Made by a program: the position numbers and the translations under genes. A DNA stretch of 64,000 bases from assembly GCA_019155185.1 (NCBI GenBank), contig CM032815.1:1497001-1561000 (forward strand), given 5' to 3'. The DNA comes from Beaufortia kweichowensis. Its lineage: Eukaryota; Chordata; Actinopteri; Cypriniformes; Gastromyzontidae. The notes below the pieces were generated by a model. That model did no database searches, was not told the DNA's origin, and worked only from the letters and a program-made list of their open reading frames with translations. The stretch's first letter is position 1; each line of letters starts with the position of its first letter. Positions 53,901 through 64,000 of the stretch are shown here, in pieces.

Positions 53901-56800
53901 AGAATGTCTTTAAAACCAATGACCTGATAACGACACCGCAACAAATAACAAAGACCGAAAGATTTTAGCAACCAAATTCACACAGCCTTAAAAAGAGGAG
54001 TTAAAAGAAGAGAAATCCTAAATGACTTATACAATCCTCTTCATGTGGATCTGCTGATATGGACTAGTTCTTTTCTCTTATGTTCCATGCGGTTCAGCAA
54101 ACACCCCGCCTTCAACCTCAAATGGAAATTGAACTGGAGGCACACAGAGAGGGAACAAAAACTAGCGTTCGCATGACAGAACCGAAGAGCGCGATAACTG
54201 CGTCTCTTCAGCAGGGGGTGAAAAGTGCTGGTTAGAATGTCATTATAGCTGGATGTATGTTTTCAGTGCGGCAAGAGTGCAAATCTCCAAGAAGAAAACT
54301 TACAGACGTACATGATTCTGCAAAGTCATAAGAAATGCATTATTTTCAAGTTGTCAACGTTAAATCTGCATAATTGTCCATTTTGAAACTGCACTAAAGC
54401 AACTACCTTAACATTTCAATTTACCGTGGAAGCGAAGTGGAAGAACAAGTGACTGAGACGCTGAGCTACCTCTGAAACAACTGAAACCACAGACATACAG
54501 CAAGTTGAAGTGCAGAAAATACTTCCGTTTTATCCGTTATCTGAGTTGTATCAGTAACTCTGTAGAAGGGGAAACGTAGTAGCCTTCCTCCTACACATGC
54601 CAAGACACAAAGACTGCGTGTCTAATGCACTACAGAGAATCGCTGACCTTCTCTGAGCAGGTAGACAGACCCGGCTGACATGAAAACAGCTATATAAACT
54701 TCCGTAAACATCTAGCAACAAAAACACTTCATGCACCTTATCAACCGCATAGCATTGTATGCATTGTGCAATAGAAGTATTTTGTGCAGGCAAGCAACTC
54801 ACCTCGTCCTTAACAAAAACAAATCTAGTTTTGCTGGTGTTTAACAGCACGCTCTATAATCATTCCTAACGGTTGCTGAATGCATCCTTTATACTTTGCA
54901 TAGCATTCCTGTAATACTAAGCATAACACCTGCGATTAATGGCTGCACTACCAACCTGTTTGTCGTATAAGTCAATTCGACCGGGTTATTCAACTTATTC
55001 TGACATACGCCCAACTTATGGTCAATTAAACGCAATACTGACAATCTGGAAAGCAGACGTGTTTACAGAAACGTCCCCGCTGCAAATCAAACAAACGTCA
55101 TATGTAAATGTGAAGGAGAGATGAGATTCATTTGGCTGCCGAAGGGCTGATGGTCCGTTACTGACTGCGAAAAAGAGGAGGGACGTGTGTGTGTATGCAC
55201 GCACAATTTGGCAGGTGCATATTGTCCTGAGCTACTGATTAATTGATTGTTTACTGTATTTGCAGGTGTTAAATTCTATCTCACAAGAGGCAGATGGTCC
55301 CACACATCCCCAACAGCACACAACAAGAGAACAGAGGAGGAGAGAGAAACAGAGAAGCACTAAATTAGGGAAGGTGTACAATACACTGCATATATATGCA
55401 TACTGACCGGTAACGCTGTTGAAGACGTATAAATAATTGACTATTGGAAGTTTGTAACAGTGGGCTCCATGATGGCATACCGCAGGTGTTATTCGCCTGC
55501 AAACCAGTGTGTGAGGATTTGGCTGAATGCATATTTGTTTCAAACATTCTGATCTCTACAATCCTTCTCTGCAATGCGTTTCCTCTCCCACTAAATCCAG
55601 TGTTTATTGCCAAGCATCCTCAGACCTCAAAGCCAGACAAAGTAATTGTGAAAACCTACAAAGCAACAGTCAAAGCCACATCTATCAGTGTAGGAAAGAT
55701 GTCGAGTGACAGGTGACGGCAGAAGGAAACGAATATCTGTAGGTAATCGCTCTCATAGGAAAACCTGCTGAAGGGTATTTGTGCTGTTTGGTTTCACTGA
55801 CCCTCATTCCCCAATGCCTCTGGCTCACTGTTTGCAGATATTCAATCTTACTGAACTAACTCTTTTATCTACTTTTGTCAATAAAGGTGATTGATTAGCC
55901 AATCACTGAGCAAGCCCAGGGCACATGACATCTTTTGTAAAAGATCACGTTAGACTCTGGCAAAATATGAGATTATTTGCAAGAGAGGGTAGCTAATTTC
56001 TTCTAATTTTAAATCCTTCTGAAAATAAAATAAAGAAGAGGCAACAATGACAACAGCCAACAGTGGCCTTAGACAGCTTCCTGTTCTTCCTTTTCTACTT
56101 CTTTAAAGTCTTTAAACAGCTTCTACCAGCACAAATGATTTAGCATCATGTTTGTCGGACTTGTATCTGTTCTCTTTTATACTGTACCCAAGTCATCTCT
56201 TAATCTCGTGCTAATTCCACAAAGATTTCCTCCTGTGTGTCTCTCTGCATAAGCTCCAATAAGATTACCAGACATACTGTGAGCTTAAGAACATCATTTA
56301 AATTAGCCAACACAAAGGCTAATCGGATAGAAGAACCCTAAGAAAAGCCATTATAAAGCCTGTCAATCATTTACCGATAAAACATCCTCCTTGAGAATCA
56401 TCAAGACAAAGGTCAACTAAGTGGGTTTTTCATAAACTAAAATCATCATGATATATCAAAGTGGTTTTCAGTTCCAATCCTGGGAGCCAACAGCACTGTA
56501 CATTTTTAATATATCATTTATTTAACCTATTTGGATGTCTATGTTATTATCTAATTCAAATCATTAGCTCATTAGAGTTCAATTAACAAAACTGGTGTGT
56601 CAGGTAAATCTGAGGCCTCAGAATCATAATTGAGAATTACAGTTCTAACAGATCAGAATTTCTTTCAATAATTCATAGAAGAGATTGAATTTTGAAAGCA
56701 GATTCAAAAATCACTGCAAAAGGGAATTTCTTTACAGAGAGGTAGTGCTATGCCAGGCACTGGCTGTACCGCCGAACAGTTGACAGTTCCGCCCACTTTT
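50966..56800. other. intron sequence, no gene seen
   Basis: Unique. It has a short interrupted (TC)n at 52484-52512, a CTCF-like core at 54207-54220 and a minus-strand donor-like GAG|GTGAGT at about 54803/54802 with no matching acceptor. ORFs are short and domain-free. Confidence 0.5.
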
Positions 56801-58515
56801 TGTTTTAACTTTTTCAAACACCTGAAAGAACAAAAGAGGGCCTTTGATCATGGGAAATCCCTCACGATTACAGCAGGGCTTCAGATCGGCTCTATTCCCC
56901 ACTCATCTGAGTCTGGGGGAAATGCTTGAAGGCTATACGCAGACAGAAGAGACGGTGACACGGATAGAGAGAGAATACGAAAAAGGGTGAGATAGAGGCA
57001 AATATCTTGGGTTCTCGGTTTAGGCGCCTTTCAGCAACCCAACAAGAGGGCAAATACAAAGAGGAGGAGGATAGTCACCTCTAATCCTGTTCTCCATCCT
57101 AGCTCAATCAGCCAGCCAAACAAACACCCACATACGCACATACAGTGAGAGAGAGAGAGAGAGAGAGAGAGCGACACGCTCAGTCTCTTTGCACTCTAAA
57201 GAAATAAGAGAAAGGGACTTGGACTGAAATGCCACACGCACATGACAGGACGTGACATAGGAAGAGGCCGGCGTCGTAGCCAAAAAAGAGAGGCTAGTGC
57301 AATCCGTGTTGTTCCCCTGCTAAATTAATGCCAAACAAATGCTTATTCTAGTCAGCAGAAATGGCAGCTTACGCCCGACTCTATTTCTCACCTGTCTGAG
57401 CACATTTGCCTGTGCTGCCTCTCACCTGCAAAGATGCTTTTCACGCTCCACGACTGACAAAGACAACAGGGTGGGAATGAAGAAAAGGCCATTAATCCCC
57501 CCCATCACCACCACCCTCCCTCAACACAAGCACATCCGTGCACATGCGCTCACTCCCTAAAGAAACATTTTCCCACGCTACTTCCATAAAAGGCCCGGTT
57601 CCAGGAAGGGCACTGCCCAGCTTGGAGTCAGTCTACTGGGATAAGATTGCTGGAAGGCAGAGGGCCAGAGACTTCTCAATGCACACTGATACACTCAATA
57701 AGGAACATTTCCAACTCTGTGGTATATTCATGAAAGAAGCATTTAAAGTCAAAATATCTTTTGTCATTGCGCCATTCCTAAAATCGTTATTTTCTATTTT
57801 TATAAGCCGTCTATGCTGGCTGCTGAATTTGGGTATGCTTTGCATGATTTGGGCAGGGTTTCAGAGCGGCGGATTGTTGAAACGCCACGGAGCCAAGACA
57901 GAAGAAAGATTCTGTGTACACAAGCGGTCCATGAAGAGGCAATGTACCCACAAACAGAAATGAGTAGAAAGGCATACATCATCTGTGAAGCAGGACCACG
58001 ATAGTCCTCCCACTCTTTTCTGGCGTCTCTGAGAACGAAGCCAAGCTTTGCTATTACTCACGGCAGATCTCCACACAACAGCACTTCACAGAGACTAGTA
58101 CTCCACACACAGGGAGGAGCTGCCACATGTTTTGCATAACTGCCATGCTCCCCCAGCTGCTGGCAGCATGCGCCGTTCCCTGCGGACAGATGTGTCACAC
58201 TTGTGTTTCAGACATTTAACTTCACCAAGGAAGGCTGGCATGGCTTTAAGAGTAATCGATGACCAGCGCATGAAAGGCAGCTGGGACTCTTTGCTGGCTG
58301 CATATGGACACTAGAGAATTGCAAAGTTCAGTCTAAGTTTGGACAGATGAAGTAGCTTACAGATGTTATTTAATAAAAATGTATTTGAGTATATAATATA
58401 AATGTTTCTATACAAGGGTAAGTATAAGTTCAACATTAAAAAAAACTTCAAATATACTAAGTAATCTCTCAATTTATGCATGATACAATACATGATTTTT
58501 ACAATACTTAACACA
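56801..58515. other. intron sequence with cryptic splice signals, no gene seen
   Basis: Holds a good minus-strand acceptor (56824-56845) and two CAG|GTGAGA donors (57391 and 57425). The ORFs at 57538-58076 overlap on both strands and have no domains. Confidence 0.5.
57147..57171. repeat. (GA)n microsatellite
   Basis: About twelve GA units; CU-rich in the transcript sense. Confidence 0.95.
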
Positions 58516-58796
58516 TTAACCTGATAACTGTCACTGCACATATTGAGCATACACATGAAAATGCACCATCCAAACTACAACTTTTTATATTTTAAATATT
58601 TTAATTTGGTTTTTTTACTTTAAGTAAAAAATATTAACTCAAATATTCACTAAAATTTTTGGTTAAAGTTTATTGTTATGAAAATTTGTCAAATATTTAC
58701 TCTTAGGGTTTGTCATGATTAGATTAAAACTCAACTAGTGAAAAGTAAAATAATCTAAGTGTTTCACCTGTACAATGGTGACAGTTAACAGGTCAA
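58516..58796 (-). mobile_element. TTAA-type MITE (family A), copy 6, best-preserved ends
   Basis: Opens TTAACCTGATAACTGTCACT, has the sub-terminal TATTGAGCATACACATGAAA, then the core (TTTATTGTTATGAAAATTTG, TTTGTCATGATTAGATTA), and closes GGTGACAGTTAACAGGTCAA. It is 281 bp long. It lies 2 kb inside intron 1 from exon 1. Confidence 0.8.
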
Positions 58797-59029
58797 ACTG
58801 CATTACAGTGTTGCAAATTCAATCAATGTTTACTAAAACAGACATTTTAGACCTACAAAGTACATCAAATCAAATCCAGCTGGTCTGTATTATTTCAATT
58901 ACACCAATCAATTACCTCAATTATCAAAGGACAAACAAGGTCACAATAGCCATCTGACCTCCATCACACAAAGAAAGAAAAGCTATGGGGAAACCACATT
59001 CTGTTAAGCCTATTAACACGCTCACACAT

Positions 59030-59310
59030 GGCAAGCAAGTGCAGCCAGACTCGAAGGGTGTCCGAGAGGTGCGTTAAAGAAGCGCAGGCTGTCGACTGGC
59101 CGCTGAAAGACACGGACAGGGTGATTTACGGGTGGAGAGAGAGGAACGGCCGGGAGAAATCGATACATTGCTTCGGTCTCGCCTGCTGCCGACTCATTAG
59201 AAGTGAAGCCTTGAGGAATGTGCTTAATTATCTCTTATTATTAATGACTCGCCTCTCTGACTATCATCACACAGCATGGGGCATTTCATCAAAAGAGCGG
59301 GCTGAAGGGT
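59030..59310. other. candidate conserved element in proximal intron 1
   Basis: CpG-retaining, repeat-free block, 1.5-1.8 kb inside the intron. It ends in homeodomain-type cores (TGCTTAATTATCTC, TTATTATTAATGACTC). The continuous + frame 59028-59312 has no recognised domain. A proximal enhancer is possible. Confidence 0.3.
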
Positions 59311-59739
59311 GAAGCAAAAATGCATTCACCCTGCACATTCATAATCTGCAAGACTGTTTGTGATGTAAACATTTATGGTTGGATGGCTCATCCAGACCAT
59401 GCCAGACTGGTTTGAAGTAGCTTAAGTACATTTGGACTCATAATGAATGAATTATGAGGTAAACACACACGTTTCTGTTACGTTATGCCATCTGCAGGCC
59501 AATTAAGACTTGTCTCTTCATATTTATGGATTTATTTATCATTATAGTCCGGGGCGGTGGCGTCCCTACATGTTGGCAGGATTTCGGGCGGCAGTAAACT
59601 TTAAAATGACACAAACGCTCGTACATTCTTCCTACTGAGACTCACACTAACACCTACATCCTCGCTTACAGCAAACATTACCTTCCCAGTGCGCCAAAAA
59701 GCAATAAGGCACGTTCAGTTGACGCATTCATCAAGTATT

Positions 59740-59825
59740 CCTGTCACACTACGGGCGCCCCGCGCGAGCGCCGCGCGTGACCTTGCCCTGCTGATCCTGT
59801 TTACAGTGCCGCGCGTGAATGATGA
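59740..59825. promoter_or_regulatory. second CpG cluster, 1 kb inside intron 1
   Basis: Very CpG-dense stretch with GCGCGAGCG and two copies of GCCGCGCGTGA (59770-59780 and 59808-59818). Each carries a GCGTG core, as bound by bHLH-PAS factors (AHR, HIF). It could be a shore of the promoter CpG island or a separate internal promoter/enhancer. Confidence 0.4.
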
Positions 59826-60834
59826 GCACCAGCCGAAACTGTGCGAAATATTAATAACACGAACTCGCTGACAGTCGTATTTCTAATCTCTCTTAAACGT
59901 ATTATTAGAGTTTTTAATTCGTGTTTGGATTACTAAAAAGATGCAACTGTAAACTGACAGGTGTAGCTCGGCGCTTCGCAAGTGTTTTCGCTGATAAGGG
60001 AAAAAAGGCTGATGCTACTACGACCCCAAGATGCGGACTGCCGCAAATACCAAAATATCTCGACTGAGACTAGCTGTGCCAAAAAAAATGTCATGCATGC
60101 GTATAGACTACTAAAATCTTTAAAGCCTTTAGCTTTATAGTCCGTAGACCTATGAGCAAAAGATGCAGGACAATAAACGACCACGTTCCAGGAACGCAAT
60201 ACGAAAATAACTACATTATAACTAAAATGCCACATGCTTGTCAGAAAACAACATAAACCTCGAAATTTATGATGCATCCATTAAAATGCTTTACAGACGA
60301 CATGCAAAAATGCTGAACAAGACATATTTTCCAAAATAAATATAAGGTAGGTATATGCATATATGATGCATATGGGTGGGGATCATTAAAAGACGTGCAT
60401 CTTTTACTCCAAGTTTGCGATCAGGAGAAACCTATTAGATCTGTATCAATTCCACCATATTAAATATACGGTAGTGAGTTTATCTATAACACATCTTGAC
60501 TGGTAATCCATAAAAGCGGGACTCTAGCTCAGCAGTCTGTGCAGGCTTATCCGTGATAAGATTCTGTATCAGTGGGTTACGTGTTGGGCAAATGTGCCCC
60601 ATACAATGCCTTCACTGCAATGGTGACTAACGGGGAACTGTCAAAGCAAGAACAACAGCGAGTCCCTATTCTCTCCCGGGCCCCTTTGAGATATTATGCA
60701 AATACAAATCATCATCATTCCAGAACATTAATGTTTGTTTTACACGGTGCGTAACGGCAGACCAGCTTCACATCGTCGGCACGCAACGCTCCGAATCGAA
60801 ACCACTGAAACAGGCTGCTTAAAGTTTGAAGCGC

Positions 60835-60843
60835 TTTTACCTT
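60835..60843 (-). other. cadm2: 5' splice donor of cadm2 exon 1
   Basis: The minus strand reads AAAG then GTAAAAG. The exon-side AAG is good and the intron has GTA, but +5 is A instead of G and +6 is A, so U1 pairing is only moderate. The intron enters in phase 1. This donor looks weaker at +5/+6 than the donor that would be rebuilt after recursive splicing to 10463. Confidence 0.7.
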
Positions 60844-60901
60844 TAAGGACGATCCCGCAGATGCTGTACAGGGTAAACAGCATATGCTGCTTCACCATCA
60901 T
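60841..60901 (-). CDS. cadm2: cadm2 first coding exon (signal peptide), partial CDS
   Basis: Seen: reading the minus strand from 60901, ATG ATG GTG opens a 20-codon frame (starts MMVKQHMLFTL, ends YSICGIVLK) plus one G, then GTAAAA. An in-frame TAG at 60916-60914 sits five codons upstream, so translation starts here. The second ATG (60898) has the better Kozak context (A at -3, G at +4). Known: human CADM2 begins with a 20-residue exon ending F-Y-S-V-C-G-L-L-L-Q, cut in phase 1 before the mature Ig-like region. Length, phase and the Y-S-x-C-G-x-x-L core agree, with about 7 of 20 residues identical and most others conservative. The peptide is hydrophobic after a short basic start, as expected for a secretory signal. 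CADM2 is a type I membrane adhesion protein with three Ig domains that acts at axons and synapses. Inferred: this is the first exon of a fish cadm2 paralogue; a versus b cannot be told. The Ig domains, transmembrane segment and cytoplasmic tail lie outside the window. The call rests on a short peptide plus the very long following intron. Confidence 0.75.
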
Positions 60902-61142
60902 ATTGCCTTCCTTCTATAACAGCTTCCAGTCAACACACTTTCTTCCTTCTTTTGCCTCTCCGTGTGCCGATGATGGGGCTTATCCAGGTGCAAGCTGCTG
61001 CGATCAATACTACAGGCTCCTTCGATAACTTCTCCTCGGTTGAAGTCCCACTGCGTTTACCGCACGCCGCTCACTTGACGCTCGGACTGAGCTCGAGAAG
61101 TGCGAAGCGTTCCAACACAGTAGAAAAGTACAGCTCGCGCAT
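60902..61142 (-). other. cadm2: probable 5' UTR of cadm2 exon 1
   Basis: The minus-strand stretch between the CpG-rich promoter and the ATG has no convincing splice acceptor, so I read it as continuous 5' UTR. The transcription start is not defined by the sequence; a TATA-less CpG promoter with dispersed starts around 61100-61180 is inferred. It contains one upstream ATG with its own stop, listed separately. Confidence 0.5.
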
Positions 61143-61216
61143 CTATCGCCTCCCGGGAGCGCGAGCGCGCAGAGTCCCGCCTCCGCACATTGACAGATGA
61201 GGATGGGGAACCAATA
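61021..61216 (-). promoter_or_regulatory. cadm2: CpG-dense promoter of cadm2
   Basis: About 21 CpG dinucleotides fall in the 180 bp 61021-61200, against a strongly CpG-poor surround. On the minus (gene) strand an inverted CCAAT box, ATTGG (61215-61211; CCAAT on +), is followed about 25 bp downstream by a GC box, GGAGGCGGGAC (61185-61175), and then by alternating GCGC/CGCG sequence (61158-61170). No TATA box lies at the usual distance; TATATAAT at about 61290-61297 is too far upstream of the CpG core to act as one with confidence. The arrangement fits NF-Y plus Sp1-type housekeeping/neuronal promoters. Confidence 0.6.
61071..61142 (-). other. upstream ORF of 23 codons in the cadm2 leader
   Basis: Minus strand: ATG at 61142-61140 (poor Kozak context, T at -3) opens 23 sense codons ending in TGA at 61073-61071. 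It starts M-R-E-L-Y-F-S-T and ends S-P-S-V-K. It lies wholly upstream of the main start with no overlap, and no other ATG falls between its stop and the main ATG. It matters only if transcription begins above 61142. A mild inhibitory uORF is the usual interpretation. Confidence 0.4.
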
Positions 61217-61664
61217 GCGCACGGTTAGAAATTTTCTGTGCACAAACTGGTTCAGCACTCCACAGTCTGTAGGATTAAAGGAGCAGGGATATATAATGCG
61301 AGTACGTGCAACGCACTATTGCGTAATGAAAACAGTGTTTATGTGTATGCTCTAATAGTAATTTGGGCACCTTGGAGGAGGATGCGTTTCATTTTGACAA
61401 TTACGCAGATGGAGGTGCGGTACCGTAGTTCTGAATGGACAGCAAGCGTGGGAGAATCTCACCGGGATCAGACTGACTCGGATGTGCTCACTGTATTACT
61501 ACTGGCTGAAACCACTAGGTGGATAATATCGCATCGTCATTCTGTACATTATCAATTTACAAAAGAACAATGTCATCACTGTGTACTCTACAGTATATTT
61601 TTCAGTTAATACAAATTATAAATATAAAGACTATAAAGCTCTGAAATCCCATAAATTATATTTT

Positions 61665-61839
61665 CTGTCAGAAATATTTGTATCCTAGTTGTCACTGAAA
61701 GTGCATTATTAGTACCTCAAAGGTATATATTGGTGCCAATTGTATACATTTGTACCTAATGGTGTATATTTGAACCTTTTTGAAGGGGTACAGCACCAGT
61801 GACAACTAGGGTACAAATTTTGACATTGTTTTCTGACAG
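61665..61839. mobile_element. MITE with ~40-bp inverted ends, upstream of cadm2
   Basis: The left arm opens CTGTCAGAAA and continues TTTGTATCCTAGTTGTCACT. The right arm is the inverse (CAGTGACAACTAGGGTACAA then TTCTGACAG), with a small indel between arms. The middle is built of GGTA/TACC words (TACCTCAAAGGTATATATTG, TTTGTACCTAATGGTG). This is a typical cyprinid non-autonomous DNA element with no ORF. Confidence 0.8.
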
Positions 61840-64000
61840 TGTACACACCACACAGATATAACATTTGTAGGTCCTGTTAAGACATGTTCCCTACAGTGGA
61901 AAATAAATGTCAAATATTAACATTAAGATATGATGTAATATTTCATATCACAGAGAGGCAGCGGTTTTATCTCATCCTTTGAGCTGAGGACAACTTAAAA
62001 GAAGCTCAAATGATTTAACCAACCATTCATATGAGAGACAGACTGTTAAAATGAAGTAGGTTTTTTATGTTTCCAATGTTTTTGGTGTGATAACTCAGAA
62101 GTCACCTTTGGAAAAAAAACTCCAGTAGAAAATCCAATTTAATTTTTTTTTTAGAAAATACGAGTCATCTTCCTGCAGGCCCAGATAAGTTTGATTTATA
62201 AAAAGTTACATGTTCTGCCGAAATTCGCCCTAAAAGTTATCAGCTGCTGCTCATGCTTAGCCGACACATGTTCTGGAGGTCAATATGTAAAGCTCACAAG
62301 TTTACTCTGCCCTTTTTAAACTATCTTCTGAACCCATCTTAATAGAAATAATTCCCTCAAGCATAACTGTCCATTAGTTTAATATAATTAGAAGTCATAT
62401 TTAGTCTAACCATAAAGTCTTTCCAAATGTAATAATCACCACAGTTAAGCTCTTTTTATATATTTTTTAACAAAATGTAAAAAATATTTAACAAAATTAT
62501 GAGGAAGAAGCTAAGCATATTTCACACAGTCCACTACTACAGTTAGACAAAAAACAATGATGTGTATTTACTAGGTAACAGTTCAAAAAGATCCCCCCCA
62601 AAAGACATACAAATGGTTCCTTCCATGCAAAACAATGAACACAGATGACACGGAGTAGGAGAGGTGCTAGACTATCTAGACCATGCCTCTCATAACTGTT
62701 AGCAGCACTGTTGCAATGGCACATCCCTATGGAGCAGTGCACAAAAGGGTCAGAAATCACAGTCTGTACTGAACTGGCTTACATCAAGTCCAAAATGCAA
62801 CCCACAATTATTCATTCACCATTCAAAACGCAGACGGGCAGGGAACCAAAGCATAATGATGATTAAATTTTAAAGAACACTTGGACAAGCTAACGGTAAA
62901 TAGAAGTGGTGAGAAGGTTTGCAAAATTGAATCAGGAAGTTGAAAAGGCATCAAGATGATAAAGCTTTCAACAGGGAGTGAAACTCGGTATGAATTGACA
63001 GGAGTTGGAGCCAAAGGTTATGGTTTACATAATAGCAAACGGATTAGTCTGCTGTATACATTTAAAGCTCATACCGTGCATGTTCACTCTCTCACAATTA
63101 TTTAACTGCTGGTACTGAAATTATCTTTACAGACCATAGAAAACGGTGGCAGAAAGCTCACAAGACGCGAGAATATAGTTTTGAAAAACTATACGTGACC
63201 CTGCCTTTGAAAACCCCTCCAAAGTCATATTTTGTGATTTACTGTTTTCTACATAATGTAAAGAACATTCTGTGAAAATACAACCTTGATATCTTTCATA
63301 TTGACTAGGTAAAGACATGTCAAATGTTGAAATCAAACGTTTTGTTATTTTCTTACTTTTCTCTTACTTTAGTCTGGTTTTCACAAACAGTGTCACATAT
63401 GTTTTTGTTAACGACTATAATAAAACAAACATACCAAGAGAGAAACATGCTCTCTTAAATCACTCATGCATTTTTGTCTGAACACTGAGATGGTAATCAA
63501 AGTAAAAACTTTAGCTTTCTACAGTACTGCATGTCATGCAAACTATATAATCCTATACATATAAAATTGCCAGGATGAACAGCATAGGCTTAGAATGTAA
63601 CTTGCTGCACACACTCAAAACATGAGAAAGTGCAGTAAGACTATTTGAATCAGATTTATAGGCAAACACACTCAAAAAGTACCTTATTAGCTTGGTCTGT
63701 GCACAGAAACTTCTTTGGCTGTCCTCAGAGTAGGAAAGTAAAGAGGTACATCACTAAAAACCATTATTTGGGACATGTTAGTCACACTTAGCCTTAAAAT
63801 ACAAGTTTCTCTGCAGGAGGCAGTCGAGAACCAGACTGATGAACAAGTTCTTCTAGGATGCAGAAAACCACTATTGTAAATAATAACCCAGCATCTCTAA
63901 TAAACCATACTGTATTAACATACCATACTGCATGACCAGCTATTAAAGATGATCATAATGTCTATAAGTTGTGATATAAGAGGTCTTTTACTCATGACAG
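61840..64000. other. upstream flank of cadm2, no gene seen
   Basis: AT-rich unique sequence plus repeat C copy 2 (63195-63396). Small minus-strand ORFs (62497-63014) have no domains. No exon of a neighbouring gene can be supported. Confidence 0.55.
63195..63396 (+). mobile_element. dispersed repeat C, copy 2 (both ends)
   Basis: Opens GTGACCCTG and closes CAGTGTCAC (inverted, one mismatch). Internal words TTTTGTGATTTACTGTTTTC, CATAATGTAAAGAACATTCT and ACATGTCAAATGTTGAAATC match copy 1. Non-coding, about 200 bp, a MITE-like element in the upstream flank of cadm2. Confidence 0.65.

Noticed and set aside
54551..54850. Donor-like GAG|GTGAGT on the minus strand as evidence for an exon
   Set aside because: No acceptor with a pyrimidine tract at a sensible distance and no recognisable coding sequence before it.
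57538..57963. 141-codon ORF with hydrophobic middle
   Set aside because: Overlapped by ORFs in other frames and on the other strand, no recognised family, no upstream promoter signal.

Overview
This is vertebrate nuclear DNA, almost certainly from a teleost and probably a cyprinid. It is AT-rich and microsatellite-rich. It carries several short non-autonomous DNA-transposon families of the kind seen in zebrafish and carp, and no ORF longer than about 160 codons. No prokaryotic gene, virus, CRISPR array, rRNA or intact tRNA gene is visible.

The one gene I can support lies on the minus strand. A short first coding exon (60901 down to 60841) encodes 20 residues, starting MMVKQHMLFTL and ending YSICGIVLK, and stops at a phase-1 splice donor. 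Length, phase and the Y-S-x-C-G-x-x-L core match the signal-peptide exon of CADM2 (SynCAM2/Necl-3), a neuronal Ig-superfamily adhesion molecule. Upstream on the minus strand is a CpG-dense promoter/5' UTR (about 61025-61215) with an inverted CCAAT box, a GC box and a 23-codon uORF. No Ig-domain exon is present. Positions 60840 to 1 therefore read as at least 60.8 kb of the very long cadm2 intron 1, and 61216-64000 as upstream flank.

The most interesting feature in the intron is at 10464/10463 on the minus strand. There a branch-point-like CTGAC, a roughly 26-nt pyrimidine tract and a CAG acceptor are followed directly by GTGGGT, a donor. This is the architecture of a recursive splice site (zero-length exon), about 50.4 kb into the intron. 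A GTGAGT donor 50 nt further on would define an RS-exon, and its third codon in the exon-1 frame is TAA. Recursive splicing has been described for long vertebrate neuronal genes including CADM family members (recalled, not checked here).

The rest is intronic background. There are six copies of a TTAA-ended MITE with about 20-bp inverted repeats (17.2, 20.4, 28.3, 31.9, 35.9 and 58.5 kb) and three copies of a TA-flanked MITE (15.7, 33.1 and 50.6 kb). Two single MITEs with long inverted repeats lie at 2.5 and 61.7 kb, and two other dispersed repeats are each present twice. There are (TC)n/(GA)n arrays up to 183 bp and a compound hairpin-forming microsatellite at 5.8 kb. Several repeat-free blocks rich in transcription-factor-like motifs could be conserved enhancers, but that cannot be decided from one sequence.
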